From contig NC_015944.1 of NCBI RefSeq assembly GCF_000223905.1, positions 62,001-126,000 on the forward strand: a DNA stretch of 64,000 bases, read 5' to 3'. This DNA is from Haloarcula hispanica ATCC 33960. GTDB taxonomy: Archaea; Halobacteriota; Halobacteria; Halobacteriales; Haloarculaceae. Numbering within the stretch: the first letter of the stretch is position 1; every line of letters starts with the position of its first letter. The notes beneath the pieces are model-generated. The model was not told where the DNA came from. It saw only the letters and a program-made list of their open reading frames with translations, and did no database searches. Shown piece after piece: positions 54,019-63,079 of this stretch. The translations under genes and the position numbers were made by a program.

Positions 54019-54542
54019 ACCGCCGACAGGTCGTGGCAGCGATGGCAGGGCTCGGTCTCACCGGTGGGAGTCTATGGGTTGCCCAGAACGGGCTGTCGGG
54101 TAGCCAGACCGGGAACACAGAACAGCTTCCGATCCGCGTGGAGACGCTAGATGCACACGGCTCGTCGGCAGGCGAGACAGCCGTGCCGACCCCGGGAACT
54201 GTCACGGTGATCGACCTCTTCGCTACGTGGTGTGCGCCCTGTGACGACCAACTCCGGATACTAAACGCGATGCAGCCCGAGTACACTGACGTGTCGTTCG
54301 TCTCAGTGACGAACGAGCGGCCCAGCGAGACACTGACGAGGGCTGACATCAGCGCGTGGTGGAACCGGAACGGCGGTGTCTGGACTGTCGGCCTCGACCC
54401 CGGAAGCGAGTTGCTGGCGGCACTCGGGGCGAACGGACTCCCGTACATCGCGATTACTGACGAGAGCGGGACCGTCCAGTTCGGCCACAGCGGACTCGCC
54501 GGGGAAGGGACGCTTCGAGACGAACTCGACGCACTGGTGTGA
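54015..54542 (+). CDS. TlpA/ResA-like membrane-anchored thioredoxin
   Basis: The product has 175 residues, GTG start overlapping the SCO1 stop. Signal MNRRQVVAAMAGLGLTGGSL suggests a Tat-type or anchored N-terminus. VIDLFATWCAPCDDQLRIL holds the WCAPC site (C73, C76), then GANGLPYIAITDESG with the cis-Pro. Extracytoplasmic thiol-disulfide exchange, probably for the CuA centre or cytochrome c. Coupled to SCO1 and CcdA. Confidence 0.9.
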   Translation: MNRRQVVAAMAGLGLTGGSLWVAQNGLSGSQTGNTEQLPIRVETLDAHGSSAGETAVPTPGTVTVIDLFATWCAPCDDQLRILNAMQPEYTDVSFVSVTNERPSETLTRADISAWWNRNGGVWTVGLDPGSELLAALGANGLPYIAITDESGTVQFGHSGLAGEGTLRDELDALV

Positions 54543-54543
54543 G

Positions 54544-55203
54544 ATGGCCGGAGCTGCCGTACTCGGGACACTCGCGTTCGCCGCGGGCGCAGGCATCACG
54601 ACGTTTTTCGCGCCGTGTGCGTTCCCGCTGCTCCCGGGGTATATCGGGTACTACATGAACGAGAGCGACCGAGATGTCGGTATGCTACCACCTGCCACCG
54701 CCGCTGCTGGTGGGGCACTCCTTGCGCTTACCCTCGTCGCGCTGCTCGTCCTCGCACTCGGGCAGCCACTGAAAAACGCACTCCCGATGCTCGAACCGGT
54801 AATCGGACTCGGTCTGATCGCGTTCGGCGTCGTGATGCTCCTGAACAGTGAGCCAGAACTCCGCGTCCCGTTACCAGCACGACCGGCGTCGGTAACCGGG
54901 TTCGGTGTGTTCGGTGCTGTGTACGCGGTCGCTGCAGCGGGCTGTGTCGTCCCGTTGTTCTTCGGTGTGGTCTCTCAGGCCCTCGCGTTGCCACTCCGCA
55001 CAAGCGTTCTCGTACTGGCGGTGTACGCGCTCGGGGTAGCAATTCCGCTTGTCGGTGTGACACTCCTTGCGGGCGCTGGCATCGAACTCTGGCGCACCGT
55101 TGGTACGCACCTGCAACGAATGCACCAGCTTGCAGCCGTCGTGATGATAGTAGCCGGCGGCGGACAGATTTATCTCGCAGTGTTCGAACTCGGTGTCTTG
55201 TAG
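54544..55203 (+). CDS. CcdA-type cytochrome c biogenesis (DsbD) membrane protein
   Basis: The product has 219 residues with six helices. FFAPCAFPLLPGYIGYYMNE is the CcdA first-helix motif (Cys25), and AVAAAGCVVPLFFGVVS the second (near residue 129). It transfers reducing power from cytosolic thioredoxin to the outer TlpA. It follows the TlpA-like gene by one base and completes a three-gene set for copper/heme oxidase biogenesis. Confidence 0.9.
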   Translation: MAGAAVLGTLAFAAGAGITTFFAPCAFPLLPGYIGYYMNESDRDVGMLPPATAAAGGALLALTLVALLVLALGQPLKNALPMLEPVIGLGLIAFGVVMLLNSEPELRVPLPARPASVTGFGVFGAVYAVAAAGCVVPLFFGVVSQALALPLRTSVLVLAVYALGVAIPLVGVTLLAGAGIELWRTVGTHLQRMHQLAAVVMIVAGGGQIYLAVFELGVL

Positions 55204-55232
55204 TCCGCGCTACGTTCGCGTGGATGCACTGG

Positions 55233-56792
55233 TCACCCGCGTCGGTACAAATCGAGTCGCTGCAGGACCGACCCGATCAGTACGGCGATGGGAATGATTT
55301 CGAGCCGGCCGACCCACATATTGAGTATCAGCATAGCCTTCGCAGTGTCGGGCATATCTGGCCCAGTGATGCCACTGCTGAGGCCGACGTTGCTCTGTGC
55401 GCTCATCACGTCGAAAATGACGTATTCGAGCGGGTGAGCCGGTGAGAGAACGCGGAGCAGGACCGCGACACCGATGACGAGGAACGTAATCCAGAGGATG
55501 AACACGACCGTCGCTTCGGTGTACTCGCGCTGTGCCTGTTCTTCGCTGAGACGGCGCTCGCCGATCTGCAAGTACTTGATAGCGGTTTGCGGGCGGAACA
55601 CGTCCTGTATCTGCCAGACGGTCCCCTTGACTAATGTTACCACTCGGATGAGCTTGAGGCCGCTGACTGTCGACCCTGCTGCACCGCCAGTGAGCATCCC
55701 GAGACAGGCCCACAGTGTCGCGCCCGCACTCCATACCTGCTCGGTCCCGCCGCCGATTGACGCGCTTCCGAAGCCGGTGTTTGAGGTCGCGGAGACGAAC
55801 TGGAACAGCGCAACCCTGAACGTCTCTTCGAGTGTCGCGTACTGACCGTTCGCGTATAGAATCCCCGTCAGGACGAGGGAGCCAGCGGTAAACCAGATAA
55901 ACACCCACCGGGTCTGTAAGTCGGCGTACAGGTTCCGTATTTCGCCTTTGAAGATCAGATAGTGGATGGGGAAGGCGATACTACCCGCGACCATGACGGG
56001 CACCGTCGCGTACTCGATCAACGGGCTGTCGTAGAAGCCAATCGACGCCGAGTGAACGGAGAAGCCGCCCGTCGCAATACCGGTCATCCCGTGGTTGATA
56101 GCGTCCCATAACGGCATGCCAGCCAGCAGGAACAGGGCAATCGAGCCGAGTGTCAGTCCGACGAAGATCTTCCAGATCTCCCGGACGGTGGTGACGATGC
56201 TCGGATGAATCTTCTCGGAGCGGGCCTCACTCTCGTAGAGCGTATACGAGCCACTGCTCCCGCCGCCGCGTTGAAGAATAGCGACGGTCAGGACAATCAC
56301 GCCGACGCCACCGACCCACTCGATGAACGACCGCCACCAGTGCAGCGACCGCGGCAGTTGCTCTTCGGTTTCGGCCACCGTAAGCCCGGTTCCGGTGAAA
56401 CCGCTCATGCTTTCGAACACGGCATCCAGCGGGTTGAGAAACACAGCTGTGGTCTCATCCATCGCTGGCGTGTTCATCCAGACGGGGAGCGGGTCGAGCT
56501 GGATGGTCCATGCGATGAGGAGGAACGGGAGGCCGCCGAGGATACCGATAAGTCCCCATGCTGTGGCTGCGGTGACCATCGCCTCGCGTTTCTCCGGCGG
56601 CTCGGCGTCCTGATAGCGCCAGACGAGTCCGCTCCCGAGAGCGGCCATGACGAGCGCCGAGATGATGAAGGCCGGAACCGCGAAGAACTCGCCGTTTACC
56701 GCTGCGACGAGAACCGAGATCACCATCATCAACGATATGGCTTGCACGATGCGACCGACGTCACGTCCGACGGTTCGTCCGTTTACAATCAT
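55233..56792 (-). CDS. trkH: TrkH potassium uptake transporter
   Basis: The product has 519 residues. Four P-loop filters are visible: SGFTGTGLT, TGIATGGFSV, SATSNTGFGS and SAQSNVGLSS. Long pore helices between them are as in TrkH/KtrB. Takes up K+ through the cytoplasmic membrane, gated by a TrkA-type ring. The probable partner TrkA lies upstream at 56903-57613 on the same strand (110-bp gap). Confidence 0.93.
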   Translation of the reverse strand: MIVNGRTVGRDVGRIVQAISLMMVISVLVAAVNGEFFAVPAFIISALVMAALGSGLVWRYQDAEPPEKREAMVTAATAWGLIGILGGLPFLLIAWTIQLDPLPVWMNTPAMDETTAVFLNPLDAVFESMSGFTGTGLTVAETEEQLPRSLHWWRSFIEWVGGVGVIVLTVAILQRGGGSSGSYTLYESEARSEKIHPSIVTTVREIWKIFVGLTLGSIALFLLAGMPLWDAINHGMTGIATGGFSVHSASIGFYDSPLIEYATVPVMVAGSIAFPIHYLIFKGEIRNLYADLQTRWVFIWFTAGSLVLTGILYANGQYATLEETFRVALFQFVSATSNTGFGSASIGGGTEQVWSAGATLWACLGMLTGGAAGSTVSGLKLIRVVTLVKGTVWQIQDVFRPQTAIKYLQIGERRLSEEQAQREYTEATVVFILWITFLVIGVAVLLRVLSPAHPLEYVIFDVMSAQSNVGLSSGITGPDMPDTAKAMLILNMWVGRLEIIPIAVLIGSVLQRLDLYRRG

Positions 56793-56902
56793 GTTAGCAA
56801 TAACGACTAGGCCGACAACCGAGGCGGAAACAGCGGCGTAATCGAAGTCTCATCATCGGCATATCGGTCACCGGATTCTCAGAGTGGTGGGCAACGGACT
56901 GC

Positions 56903-57613
56903 TCATAGGCCGAACCCGTTCGAATCGTTCGTTGCGTGGTCTTCGTAATGGCCGAAGATGTCCGTCACCTCGGGCGTCGCCCCCGATCCGGAGTACACCG
57001 TCAACAGGTCGCCTGCTTCGATACGGGTCTGCCCTCGGGGCGTGATGGGTGCGTCGGCGTCTTTCCGTTCAATCGCGACAACGAGCGTATCGGCATCCAA
57101 CAGTCCCTCCTCGTCGGCTTCAATGAGTGTCAGCCCGGCAATCGGTGCCGCCTCGGTGACTGTAATCTCGAACACTTCGGCAACGTCGCCGACCCGCATG
57201 TAGTCAACAATCGATGGCCGGTCGACGGACCGGAAGAGTGACTCCGCAATGAGGCGCTGTGGGTTCTCCATCGTATTGACGCCGATCTGCTTAAAGAGGT
57301 TCATGTGCTCCGGATTGTGGACGACCGAGACGATTGCGGGGATTTCCAGTTCCTGTGCCAGGAGGGACACCATGACGTTGGTCGCATCCTGGTCCGTCGT
57401 CGTGATGATGGCATCCGCGCGGTCGGCACCGGCATCCTCAAGCGTCTCTTTGACGGTCGCATCCGCGTTGAGGACCATACAGTCGAACTCGCTGGCGACT
57501 TCGTCCGCCCTCGCCGCGTCCCGCTCGATGACGACGACTTCGTTTCCGGTTCCCGTTGCAATCTCGATGAGCGGCGTTCCGATATCGCCTGCTCCGACAG
57601 TGATTATGTACAT
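56903..57613 (-). CDS. trkA: TrkA regulatory subunit (RCK_N + RCK_C)
   Basis: The product has 236 residues: MYIITVGAGDIGTPLIEIAT is the NAD/ATP-binding Rossmann (GAGDIG), and residues 147-225 (VGDVAEVFEITVTEAAPIAG) the C-terminal RCK domain. Cytosolic gating ring for TrkH. It has a C-terminal acidic tail (HYEDHATNDSNGFGL). Followed on the strand by trkH. Confidence 0.93.
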   Translation of the reverse strand: MYIITVGAGDIGTPLIEIATGTGNEVVVIERDAARADEVASEFDCMVLNADATVKETLEDAGADRADAIITTTDQDATNVMVSLLAQELEIPAIVSVVHNPEHMNLFKQIGVNTMENPQRLIAESLFRSVDRPSIVDYMRVGDVAEVFEITVTEAAPIAGLTLIEADEEGLLDADTLVVAIERKDADAPITPRGQTRIEAGDLLTVYSGSGATPEVTDIFGHYEDHATNDSNGFGL

Positions 57614-57657
57614 ATGTTCTGTGTGCTAGGTGCTGTAAAATCCGCAGACACCAGGGA

Positions 57658-58017
57658 TCACGCCTCACTCACCGTCCGCTCCGAATCGAAGACTTCCCCG
57701 AGATAGTGCCACCGGTACTTGCCGCCCTCACCCTCGATATCGGGTTCCCACTGGACACGGTAGGCGAAGGGGCCACGCCCCTCTCCGGTCTCGTCAGGCC
57801 GTTTCACGACGACAATCGTGTATGCCCCGTGGTCCTCCGTCCGAACGAGTGTCTCGCCCTCCCGGGCTTCGATAGCCTCAGTGAGCGGCGGGTGTTCGCG
57901 GAGCAATTGCTGTGCGTAATGGACAATATCGCTGAGTTGGCTGTCACTACTGTCCTGCAGTGCAGTGATCGCTTCCTCGGGGACGCTTTCAGGCGGTTGG
58001 GTATCGAGTACAGTCAT
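57658..58017 (-). CDS. Hypothetical acidic protein (119 residues)
   Basis: The sequence MTVLDTQPPESVPEEAITAL then TEDHGAYTIVVVKRPDETGE and YRVQWEPDIEGEGGKYRWHY is soluble and acidic: a helical half and a beta-rich half. No family recognised. It lies 44 bp upstream of trkA on the same strand and could be co-transcribed with it. Confidence 0.7.
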   Translation of the reverse strand: MTVLDTQPPESVPEEAITALQDSSDSQLSDIVHYAQQLLREHPPLTEAIEAREGETLVRTEDHGAYTIVVVKRPDETGEGRGPFAYRVQWEPDIEGEGGKYRWHYLGEVFDSERTVSEA

Positions 58018-58302
58018 ATATTCGTTGCGTACCTCGTACGGACAGTCGGCGCATCTTCCGGCCTCCTATCCCTGCTGTTGCTGAGATCGTAGTCACTGCT
58101 AGAATACTGACTCGTAATAAGTGTTGCCGATTAACTACTGAATACGTATTTTATGCCTACTAAATTCAGCACTCCGAAATACTGTCAATTGGGATATGGT
58201 ATCAGCGCTTGTAGTGGCTGCCTGCTCGAACGCGGTCAAAAAAAGCGCGATGTGCAATTCAGTACAAAACCCTGCGTCGGGAGAACGGTCACCAGACAGG
58301 GT

Positions 58303-59067
58303 TTACGACGGCGTAATCGGTTCGTTCGTCTCACCGAACGCGTCCAGCGTCGACTCGGGTACCCCGTCCCGAGCAAACACGGAGATAAGGTCGCCGGCAC
58401 GGATTTCTGTATCGCCTTTCGGCGTAATCATCTCGTCACCTCGTTCGATAGCGATGATAAGGACCTCTTCGTCGAGTAGTGACTGTTCGTTCGCATCACG
58501 AAGTGTCGTGTCCACAATCGGGGCTTCCGGACTGACGGTCACGTCGACCACTTCCGCGCCGCCGGAGAGTGACACCATGTCGGTCATCGCCCCCTGCTTG
58601 CTCGCGCCGTCCGGCCCGAACGGTTCGTAGGGCGTGAAATACTCCTCCTGAATCAGGTCCTCGTCCTCGATCTCCAGGCCGAGCTTGCTGAGCTGGTGGG
58701 CGATCCGAGTGAGGTCACTCATTTCCTCGCCGACGGCCTTGATCTGGAGGTTGCCGCGGCCGGTCCGGAGTTCCCGAACGTTCACCACACCGGGGACCGT
58801 GAGCGCCTTTCTGGCCAGGTTCTCCCGCTCGCTCGCAGAGGTGTTACAGACGAACAGATTGGTCAAGCGACTCTCACACCGCTCGTAGTCGATATCGGCG
58901 TGATACCCCTTGATAATGCCCGCATCTTCGAGCTGATTGATGCGGTTGCGAATCGTCCCCGGAGAGACGTCCATCTCCTCCGCGACCATCGGGGCCGAGA
59001 TGTTCCGAGCGTCCTGCTGCAGCGCGTGGATGATGCGCCTGTCGATTTCGTCGAGACGCCGACTCAT
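58303..59067 (-). CDS. Lrp/AsnC-type HTH regulator fused to RCK_C (TrkA_C) domain
   Basis: The product has 254 residues from MSRRLDEIDRRIIHALQQDA. Residues 4-50 are an Lrp/AsnC HTH (SAPMVAEEMDVSPGTIRNRI), then an AsnC-like region (to about 150). Residues 168-250 form an RCK C-domain (VVDVTVSPEAPIVDTTLRDA), which binds c-di-AMP, nucleotides or ions in K+ channels. A likely transcription regulator of the adjacent TrkAH potassium genes. Frame open to 59142, but the family start is at 59067. Confidence 0.9.
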   Translation of the reverse strand: MSRRLDEIDRRIIHALQQDARNISAPMVAEEMDVSPGTIRNRINQLEDAGIIKGYHADIDYERCESRLTNLFVCNTSASERENLARKALTVPGVVNVRELRTGRGNLQIKAVGEEMSDLTRIAHQLSKLGLEIEDEDLIQEEYFTPYEPFGPDGASKQGAMTDMVSLSGGAEVVDVTVSPEAPIVDTTLRDANEQSLLDEEVLIIAIERGDEMITPKGDTEIRAGDLISVFARDGVPESTLDAFGETNEPITPS

Positions 59068-59468
59068 ACGGGGACTACAGGGTGCGTGCCAATCCCTTTT
59101 TCCCCTGAGCGCGACGGACGCCGGCCTGTGGTTCGAAATCACGACGAGCGGATGCTGACGCTGACAGCGTGATAACGTTTGTGGCGGTGCACAGCGGTCG
59201 TGCGGTTCTCAAATACTGGTATCCAGGCCGGGTCGGCGTCCGGAACTCTGGAAGCGGCAAACTACATTTCCGCTGGACTATTCATCGGGACAGCTTTTGC
59301 AACCGAACTGGCCCCGAGTTCCGGTCTATGGGTCACCATTCACTACGCTCGCTTGTGCTCGGGTGTCGCTGCCGCCGCTCTTTGGCGAATATGAATTGCA
59401 TTCGATACATACTACGGTATGCACAATCTACCGGCGTATTTATTGCGGATAAACAATCAGTACGTAGC
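59068..59468. other. 401-bp intergenic region between Lrp-RCK and UspA genes
   Basis: It carries divergent promoters. A plus-strand frame (59179-59394) has a hydrophobic run LEAANYISAGLFIGTAFATE but no supporting start or family. AT-rich near 59400-59450. Confidence 0.45.
59436..59443 (+). promoter_or_regulatory. TATA box of the UspA gene at 59469
   Basis: GTATTTAT lies about 29 bases before the ATG, which fits a leaderless or nearly leaderless transcript. Confidence 0.5.
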
Positions 59469-60341
59469 ATGGCTCACGCTGAAACTAGTCTGCAGGAGTT
59501 TCTGGAGCGGTCCGATACCGCGCCACCACAACGAATCCTCTATCCGATTTTCGGGACACACGACGACTTCACGTTCGAGACGGCACTGAACATTGCAGAC
59601 GGTGTCGGCGGGGAACTGCTCGTTCTCGATCTGTTCACGGGTGATGCTACCCGGAGTTCGGAGACCACGTCCGTCGGTCGAAAGCTACTGCAGGCGCGAC
59701 TGGACGAGACGCACACCGCTGACGCGCATTTGATCGTCGAAGAGACCGACACGCCACTCAAGACAGCAATCAACGTCGCACAGCAGCGCCACGTCCAGTT
59801 GGCTGTACTGGACGAGCACACGCCCGAATTATTCGGCGAGGGGCTCCGAGGTGACGCAGCCGACCGGATGCGAAAGAAAGCATCGTGTGATGTGGTCTCA
59901 GTCACGTACTCACGGGCTGACTCGGGAATTTCGTCGGTACTTGTCCCGATTGCAGAGGGCACGCATTCCGCCCTCGGCGTTGTCGTCGGCGGCGCGTTAG
60001 CGATGGGTGCAGATGCACCTGTCGACCTCTTCCATGTGTCCGAAACGAAAGACGAGACTGCGGTGGCACGAGCATCGACGCTGTTCGAAACAGCACGAAG
60101 CCGCCTCCCCGAGGCAGTCACAGTAGATACGTGGCATCTCGAAGCACCCGATGTCGCGGAGGCAATTATCAACGAGTCCGCTCACTACAATGTCACAGTG
60201 ATGGGCAAACCGACCCAGAGCCGCCTCCGGGAGTTCGTCACGGGCTCGGTGACTGCGGCCGTCACGGACGAATCCGAAAACGCAGTACTGACCGTCCAGC
60301 GAGATGGCGGTGATGAGGGATTCGGCTTCGAGCGAAACTGA
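59469..60341 (+). CDS. Tandem universal stress-type protein
   Basis: The product has 290 residues from MAHAETSLQEFLERSDTAPP. First half: RILYPIFGTHDDFTFETALN, a degenerate Usp start. Second half from about 155: SSVLVPIAEGTHSALGVVVG and VTVMGKPTQSRLREFVTGSV, closer to UspA with a partial GxxGx9GS loop. It may be a ligand-free structural Usp. It lies beside the potassium genes, like the Usp that follows the APC permease. Confidence 0.83.
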   Translation: MAHAETSLQEFLERSDTAPPQRILYPIFGTHDDFTFETALNIADGVGGELLVLDLFTGDATRSSETTSVGRKLLQARLDETHTADAHLIVEETDTPLKTAINVAQQRHVQLAVLDEHTPELFGEGLRGDAADRMRKKASCDVVSVTYSRADSGISSVLVPIAEGTHSALGVVVGGALAMGADAPVDLFHVSETKDETAVARASTLFETARSRLPEAVTVDTWHLEAPDVAEAIINESAHYNVTVMGKPTQSRLREFVTGSVTAAVTDESENAVLTVQRDGGDEGFGFERN

Positions 60342-60455
60342 CCGATTCAGGCTGAGTGCTCCGGAACTTGACCTTGCTGTGATGCTGGTCTCCGCGGCGC
60401 GACTGTCCTACAGCGAGGCCGCGTCGCTCGCCAGTTCGTATGAACAGATATGAAT

Positions 60456-60577
60456 GGTGGCGGCGAACCGGATTTCCCAGAGGCTCGCGCACTCCAGTAC
60501 TCCCCGGAACGCTGGTGGGCTTATCTTCCGTGTTCGGGATGGGTACGGGAGGCAACCCCACCGCTGTGGCCGCCTAT
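60456..60577 (-). rRNA. rrf: 5S ribosomal RNA (orphan copy)
   Basis: The minus strand reads GGCGGCCACAGCGGTGGGG, GTACCCATCCCGAACACGG, AAGATAAGCCCACCAGCG and GAGTACTGGAGTGCGCGAGC, the Haloarcula 5S sequence as remembered, with about one internal base difference (GGGAAATCC for GGGAAACCC) and a small change at the 5' end. The helix I ends GGCGGC and GCCGCC pair. The length of 122 matches. No 16S, 23S or tRNA is nearby, so it is not part of an rRNA operon in this window. Ends are accurate to 1-2 bases. Confidence 0.95.
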
Positions 60578-60600
60578 ACGATACCTCTGACGGCCACAGG

Positions 60601-60606
60601 TATAAG
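60601..60606 (-). promoter_or_regulatory. TATA box of the orphan 5S gene
   Basis: CTTATA on the minus strand (in TACTCTTATACC) is centred about 26 bases before the 5S 5' end, exactly the archaeal TATA-to-start spacing. The 5S may be transcribed directly from its mature 5' end without processing. Confidence 0.6.
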
Positions 60607-60827
60607 AGTAGCTACTTGGAGACGGGAGCCGTCGAAATATCGTCCAGTCACTCAATGGAACAGGTCTGCACGGAACACGAGACCGTCCCAATCGGTTCGT
60701 AATCGCGTTCCGGTCCGCTAATCCACTTCTCAGGACTACCGGTTAATTCGATATCATCGTCGGGAGTCCTGATCTCGCCACGGCCAGTGTGAACGTTCAG
60801 GCTAGTGTTTAGATCTCAGTCCATCGC

Positions 60828-61445
60828 TCATTCGAACTGGCCGCTGAAGACTATTTCGTCAAGTGGTTTCCGACCGCTCGGCTTTTCGTGCTCTTTGAGG
60901 TCCTCAGGTAACGTCTCGGGATCAGCCCGTTCACCGACGGCGATCATTGCTTCGGCGTCGAATTCGTCTTCTGGGACGCCCAGAGCTTCGTGGATCCGAT
61001 CCCAGTCGAAGCCCGCCATCGGGTGAACAGCCAAGTCGCGCCGGGCGCCCTCCAGAGCGAGATTCTGCCACGCAGCACCGGTATCGAACGAACGCGTCCC
61101 AGCGGACTCGCCGTTGTGCTCGAGGGTGACCTTCGAGAAAACGGCGATGAGCGCGCCAGCATTGCGTGCCCATGAGCGGTTGGCTTCGTTCAGCAGGCCG
61201 AGGAACGACTCCCATTCGTCGTCCTCACGGGTGGCGTAGACGAATCGCCAATGCTGATTGTTGAATGCGGACGGTGCCCAGCGCGCGGCTTCAAACAGCG
61301 GCAGCAGGTCATCTTCAGCAAGCGAATCACCAGCCATCGCACGCGGCGACCAGCGATTAACGAAGAGCGGGTCGACGTCGTGAGCAGGGTCCCGGTGTTC
61401 CGAAATCTCGTCGTCGAGGCTACGGCTGTAATACGTCTGTGACAT
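60828..61445 (-). CDS. Nitroreductase family protein
   Basis: The product has 205 residues from MSQTYYSRSLDDEISEHRDP. VNRWSPRAMAGDSLAEDDLL and ARWAPSAFNNQHWRFVYATR are nitroreductase signatures (FMN-binding RSxR-like and the PSxxNxQPW motif in variant form). FMN-dependent NAD(P)H reduction of nitro or quinone compounds. Frame open upstream, but the family starts at this Met. Confidence 0.88.
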   Translation of the reverse strand: MSQTYYSRSLDDEISEHRDPAHDVDPLFVNRWSPRAMAGDSLAEDDLLPLFEAARWAPSAFNNQHWRFVYATREDDEWESFLGLLNEANRSWARNAGALIAVFSKVTLEHNGESAGTRSFDTGAAWQNLALEGARRDLAVHPMAGFDWDRIHEALGVPEDEFDAEAMIAVGERADPETLPEDLKEHEKPSGRKPLDEIVFSGQFE

Positions 61446-61606
61446 CGTGTACGGTCGTTCGGTACGCCCGCTTATGTATTGATGGCAACACAGCCACAAT
61501 CAGGTGACACCGACGCTATCAGTCAGTATCTGTCGAGTAATAAGATACGAAGTGCCACAGCCACACACGGCTGAGCAACTCACTGCGACTGCAGCCTGCG
61601 GATCGG

Positions 61607-62932
61607 TCAGTGGGCCGATGATGGAACGCCGAGCGAGACGCCGGTGAGGAATATCGGGAGGCCGGCGATAGCAACGACGGCGGCGCTGGCTGTGGCAATA
61701 GGGACAAAAAGCACGCCCAGTCCGAACGGCGCAGGCAGTACCGGGAGTACCGGTAGCATCGACAGTACGAACCCGATAGCGGCCGTTTTCATCGCTAACC
61801 GACGGTTCCCGTGGCCGACTGCGTACCCGGCCGGGAGAAGCACGAACGCGGGTCCAAGAACTAACAGCGCCGACACCGGGGGCGTGAATCCGTCCGTGAC
61901 GACCATCGGAGCCGCCACTATCGTCGCCCCCAGCGCGATGCCCGCTCCGACTACTGCACCGCCAACGACCGCACGATAGCTCGCACGCTCACGGACACGC
62001 CGCTGTGAAAGTGCTATTCCACACACGAACAGCGCAGTGCCACCACCGAACAGCGGTGCCGCTATCCCACCCAACCGCAAAACGCCCGTCGCTCCAAGCA
62101 GCGACAGGGCAGTCGCTAACGCGCCGAACCCGGCGAATGCGACGCCTGCGGAGTCCCGGACTCGTTTGAGGTCCCAATCGAGCCAAGAGAGCCCTCCAGC
62201 GGCCGCGCCGATCAAGAGGGTAAACACCGCTGCGGGGAGCGTGATGTATGCGAGCGCCTTCACCGCCATCACGGGACCGAGAAGTGTTCCGACCGCGAGG
62301 AGACTCAACACCGGCCCAACGGCCGTATCACGGGGGACGAACGTCACGACACGCCCGTCGTTCAGTTCGGTCAGCGTCATCCGCTGGCCGTCGTCTGAGA
62401 CGGTCGCGCCGTCAATGGTCCGCCCGACTCGCATCCCATCGGGGGCAACGATGACGAGGCGGTCAGCGCCGAGGCCGTCGAGGTTTCGATAGCCGTAGGC
62501 TTCGGTAAACTCGCCAGTGCGGACCGCCCCGCCGACAGACTGCTCGGCGAAATCGGCCTCGCGGTAGCGCAGCGTTATGACGCCGTCGCCGGAGACGTTC
62601 GCGCTCAGAAGCTCGGTGTCCCACATCGCTCTGTCGGCGATAGCGGTTCGGAGGCTCTCGTTCGCCCGGAGACGTGCAACCCCATCTGAGTCGGACAGGC
62701 GGTTGTGGACGACCCACGTTGCGCTTCCGTTGGCGTTGACGGCGACGGTAGCGTTGCTGTGGGTGACAGTGACCGAGACGCCGTGGGACTCGGCCGTCGA
62801 TTCGAACGTGTCACCGCAGGCGTCACACAGCGGCCGCGGCGGCGGCGCTGCACCAGCGGGCATGGCAGTGACGAGGAGCGACGCACAGACCAGACAGAGG
62901 AGGGCGAGGTGGTGGAGTCGATGCGGGGCCAT
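61607..62932 (-). CDS. Membrane protein with secreted N-terminal domain and CxxC motif
   Basis: The product has 441 residues. A Sec signal peptide (ALLCLVCASLLVTAMPAGAA) is followed by an exported beta domain of about 190 residues with a CDACGD knuckle (C36, C39) and NGSATWVVHNRL-type strands. From about 205 there are about eight membrane helices. Resembles haloarchaeal proteins of unknown function. The C-half helices are Gly/Ala/Leu-rich without transporter motifs. Confidence 0.72.
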   Translation of the reverse strand: MAPHRLHHLALLCLVCASLLVTAMPAGAAPPPRPLCDACGDTFESTAESHGVSVTVTHSNATVAVNANGSATWVVHNRLSDSDGVARLRANESLRTAIADRAMWDTELLSANVSGDGVITLRYREADFAEQSVGGAVRTGEFTEAYGYRNLDGLGADRLVIVAPDGMRVGRTIDGATVSDDGQRMTLTELNDGRVVTFVPRDTAVGPVLSLLAVGTLLGPVMAVKALAYITLPAAVFTLLIGAAAGGLSWLDWDLKRVRDSAGVAFAGFGALATALSLLGATGVLRLGGIAAPLFGGGTALFVCGIALSQRRVRERASYRAVVGGAVVGAGIALGATIVAAPMVVTDGFTPPVSALLVLGPAFVLLPAGYAVGHGNRRLAMKTAAIGFVLSMLPVLPVLPAPFGLGVLFVPIATASAAVVAIAGLPIFLTGVSLGVPSSAH

Positions 62933-63079
62933 ATAACATATCTACCTTGTCATGTGTTAAGAGCTATCGATTACTCAAACAACAGTTATACCAACACGGA
63001 CGGCGAGTGACACTTCGGCCAAAACATCTCTGACAATTGTACCGTCTAATACATATCGCGTGGACGATTCAGGCCGTAT

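Noticed and set aside
59179-59394. Hydrophobic 71-codon plus-strand frame
   Set aside because: No start context or family; it overlaps the control region of two divergent genes.
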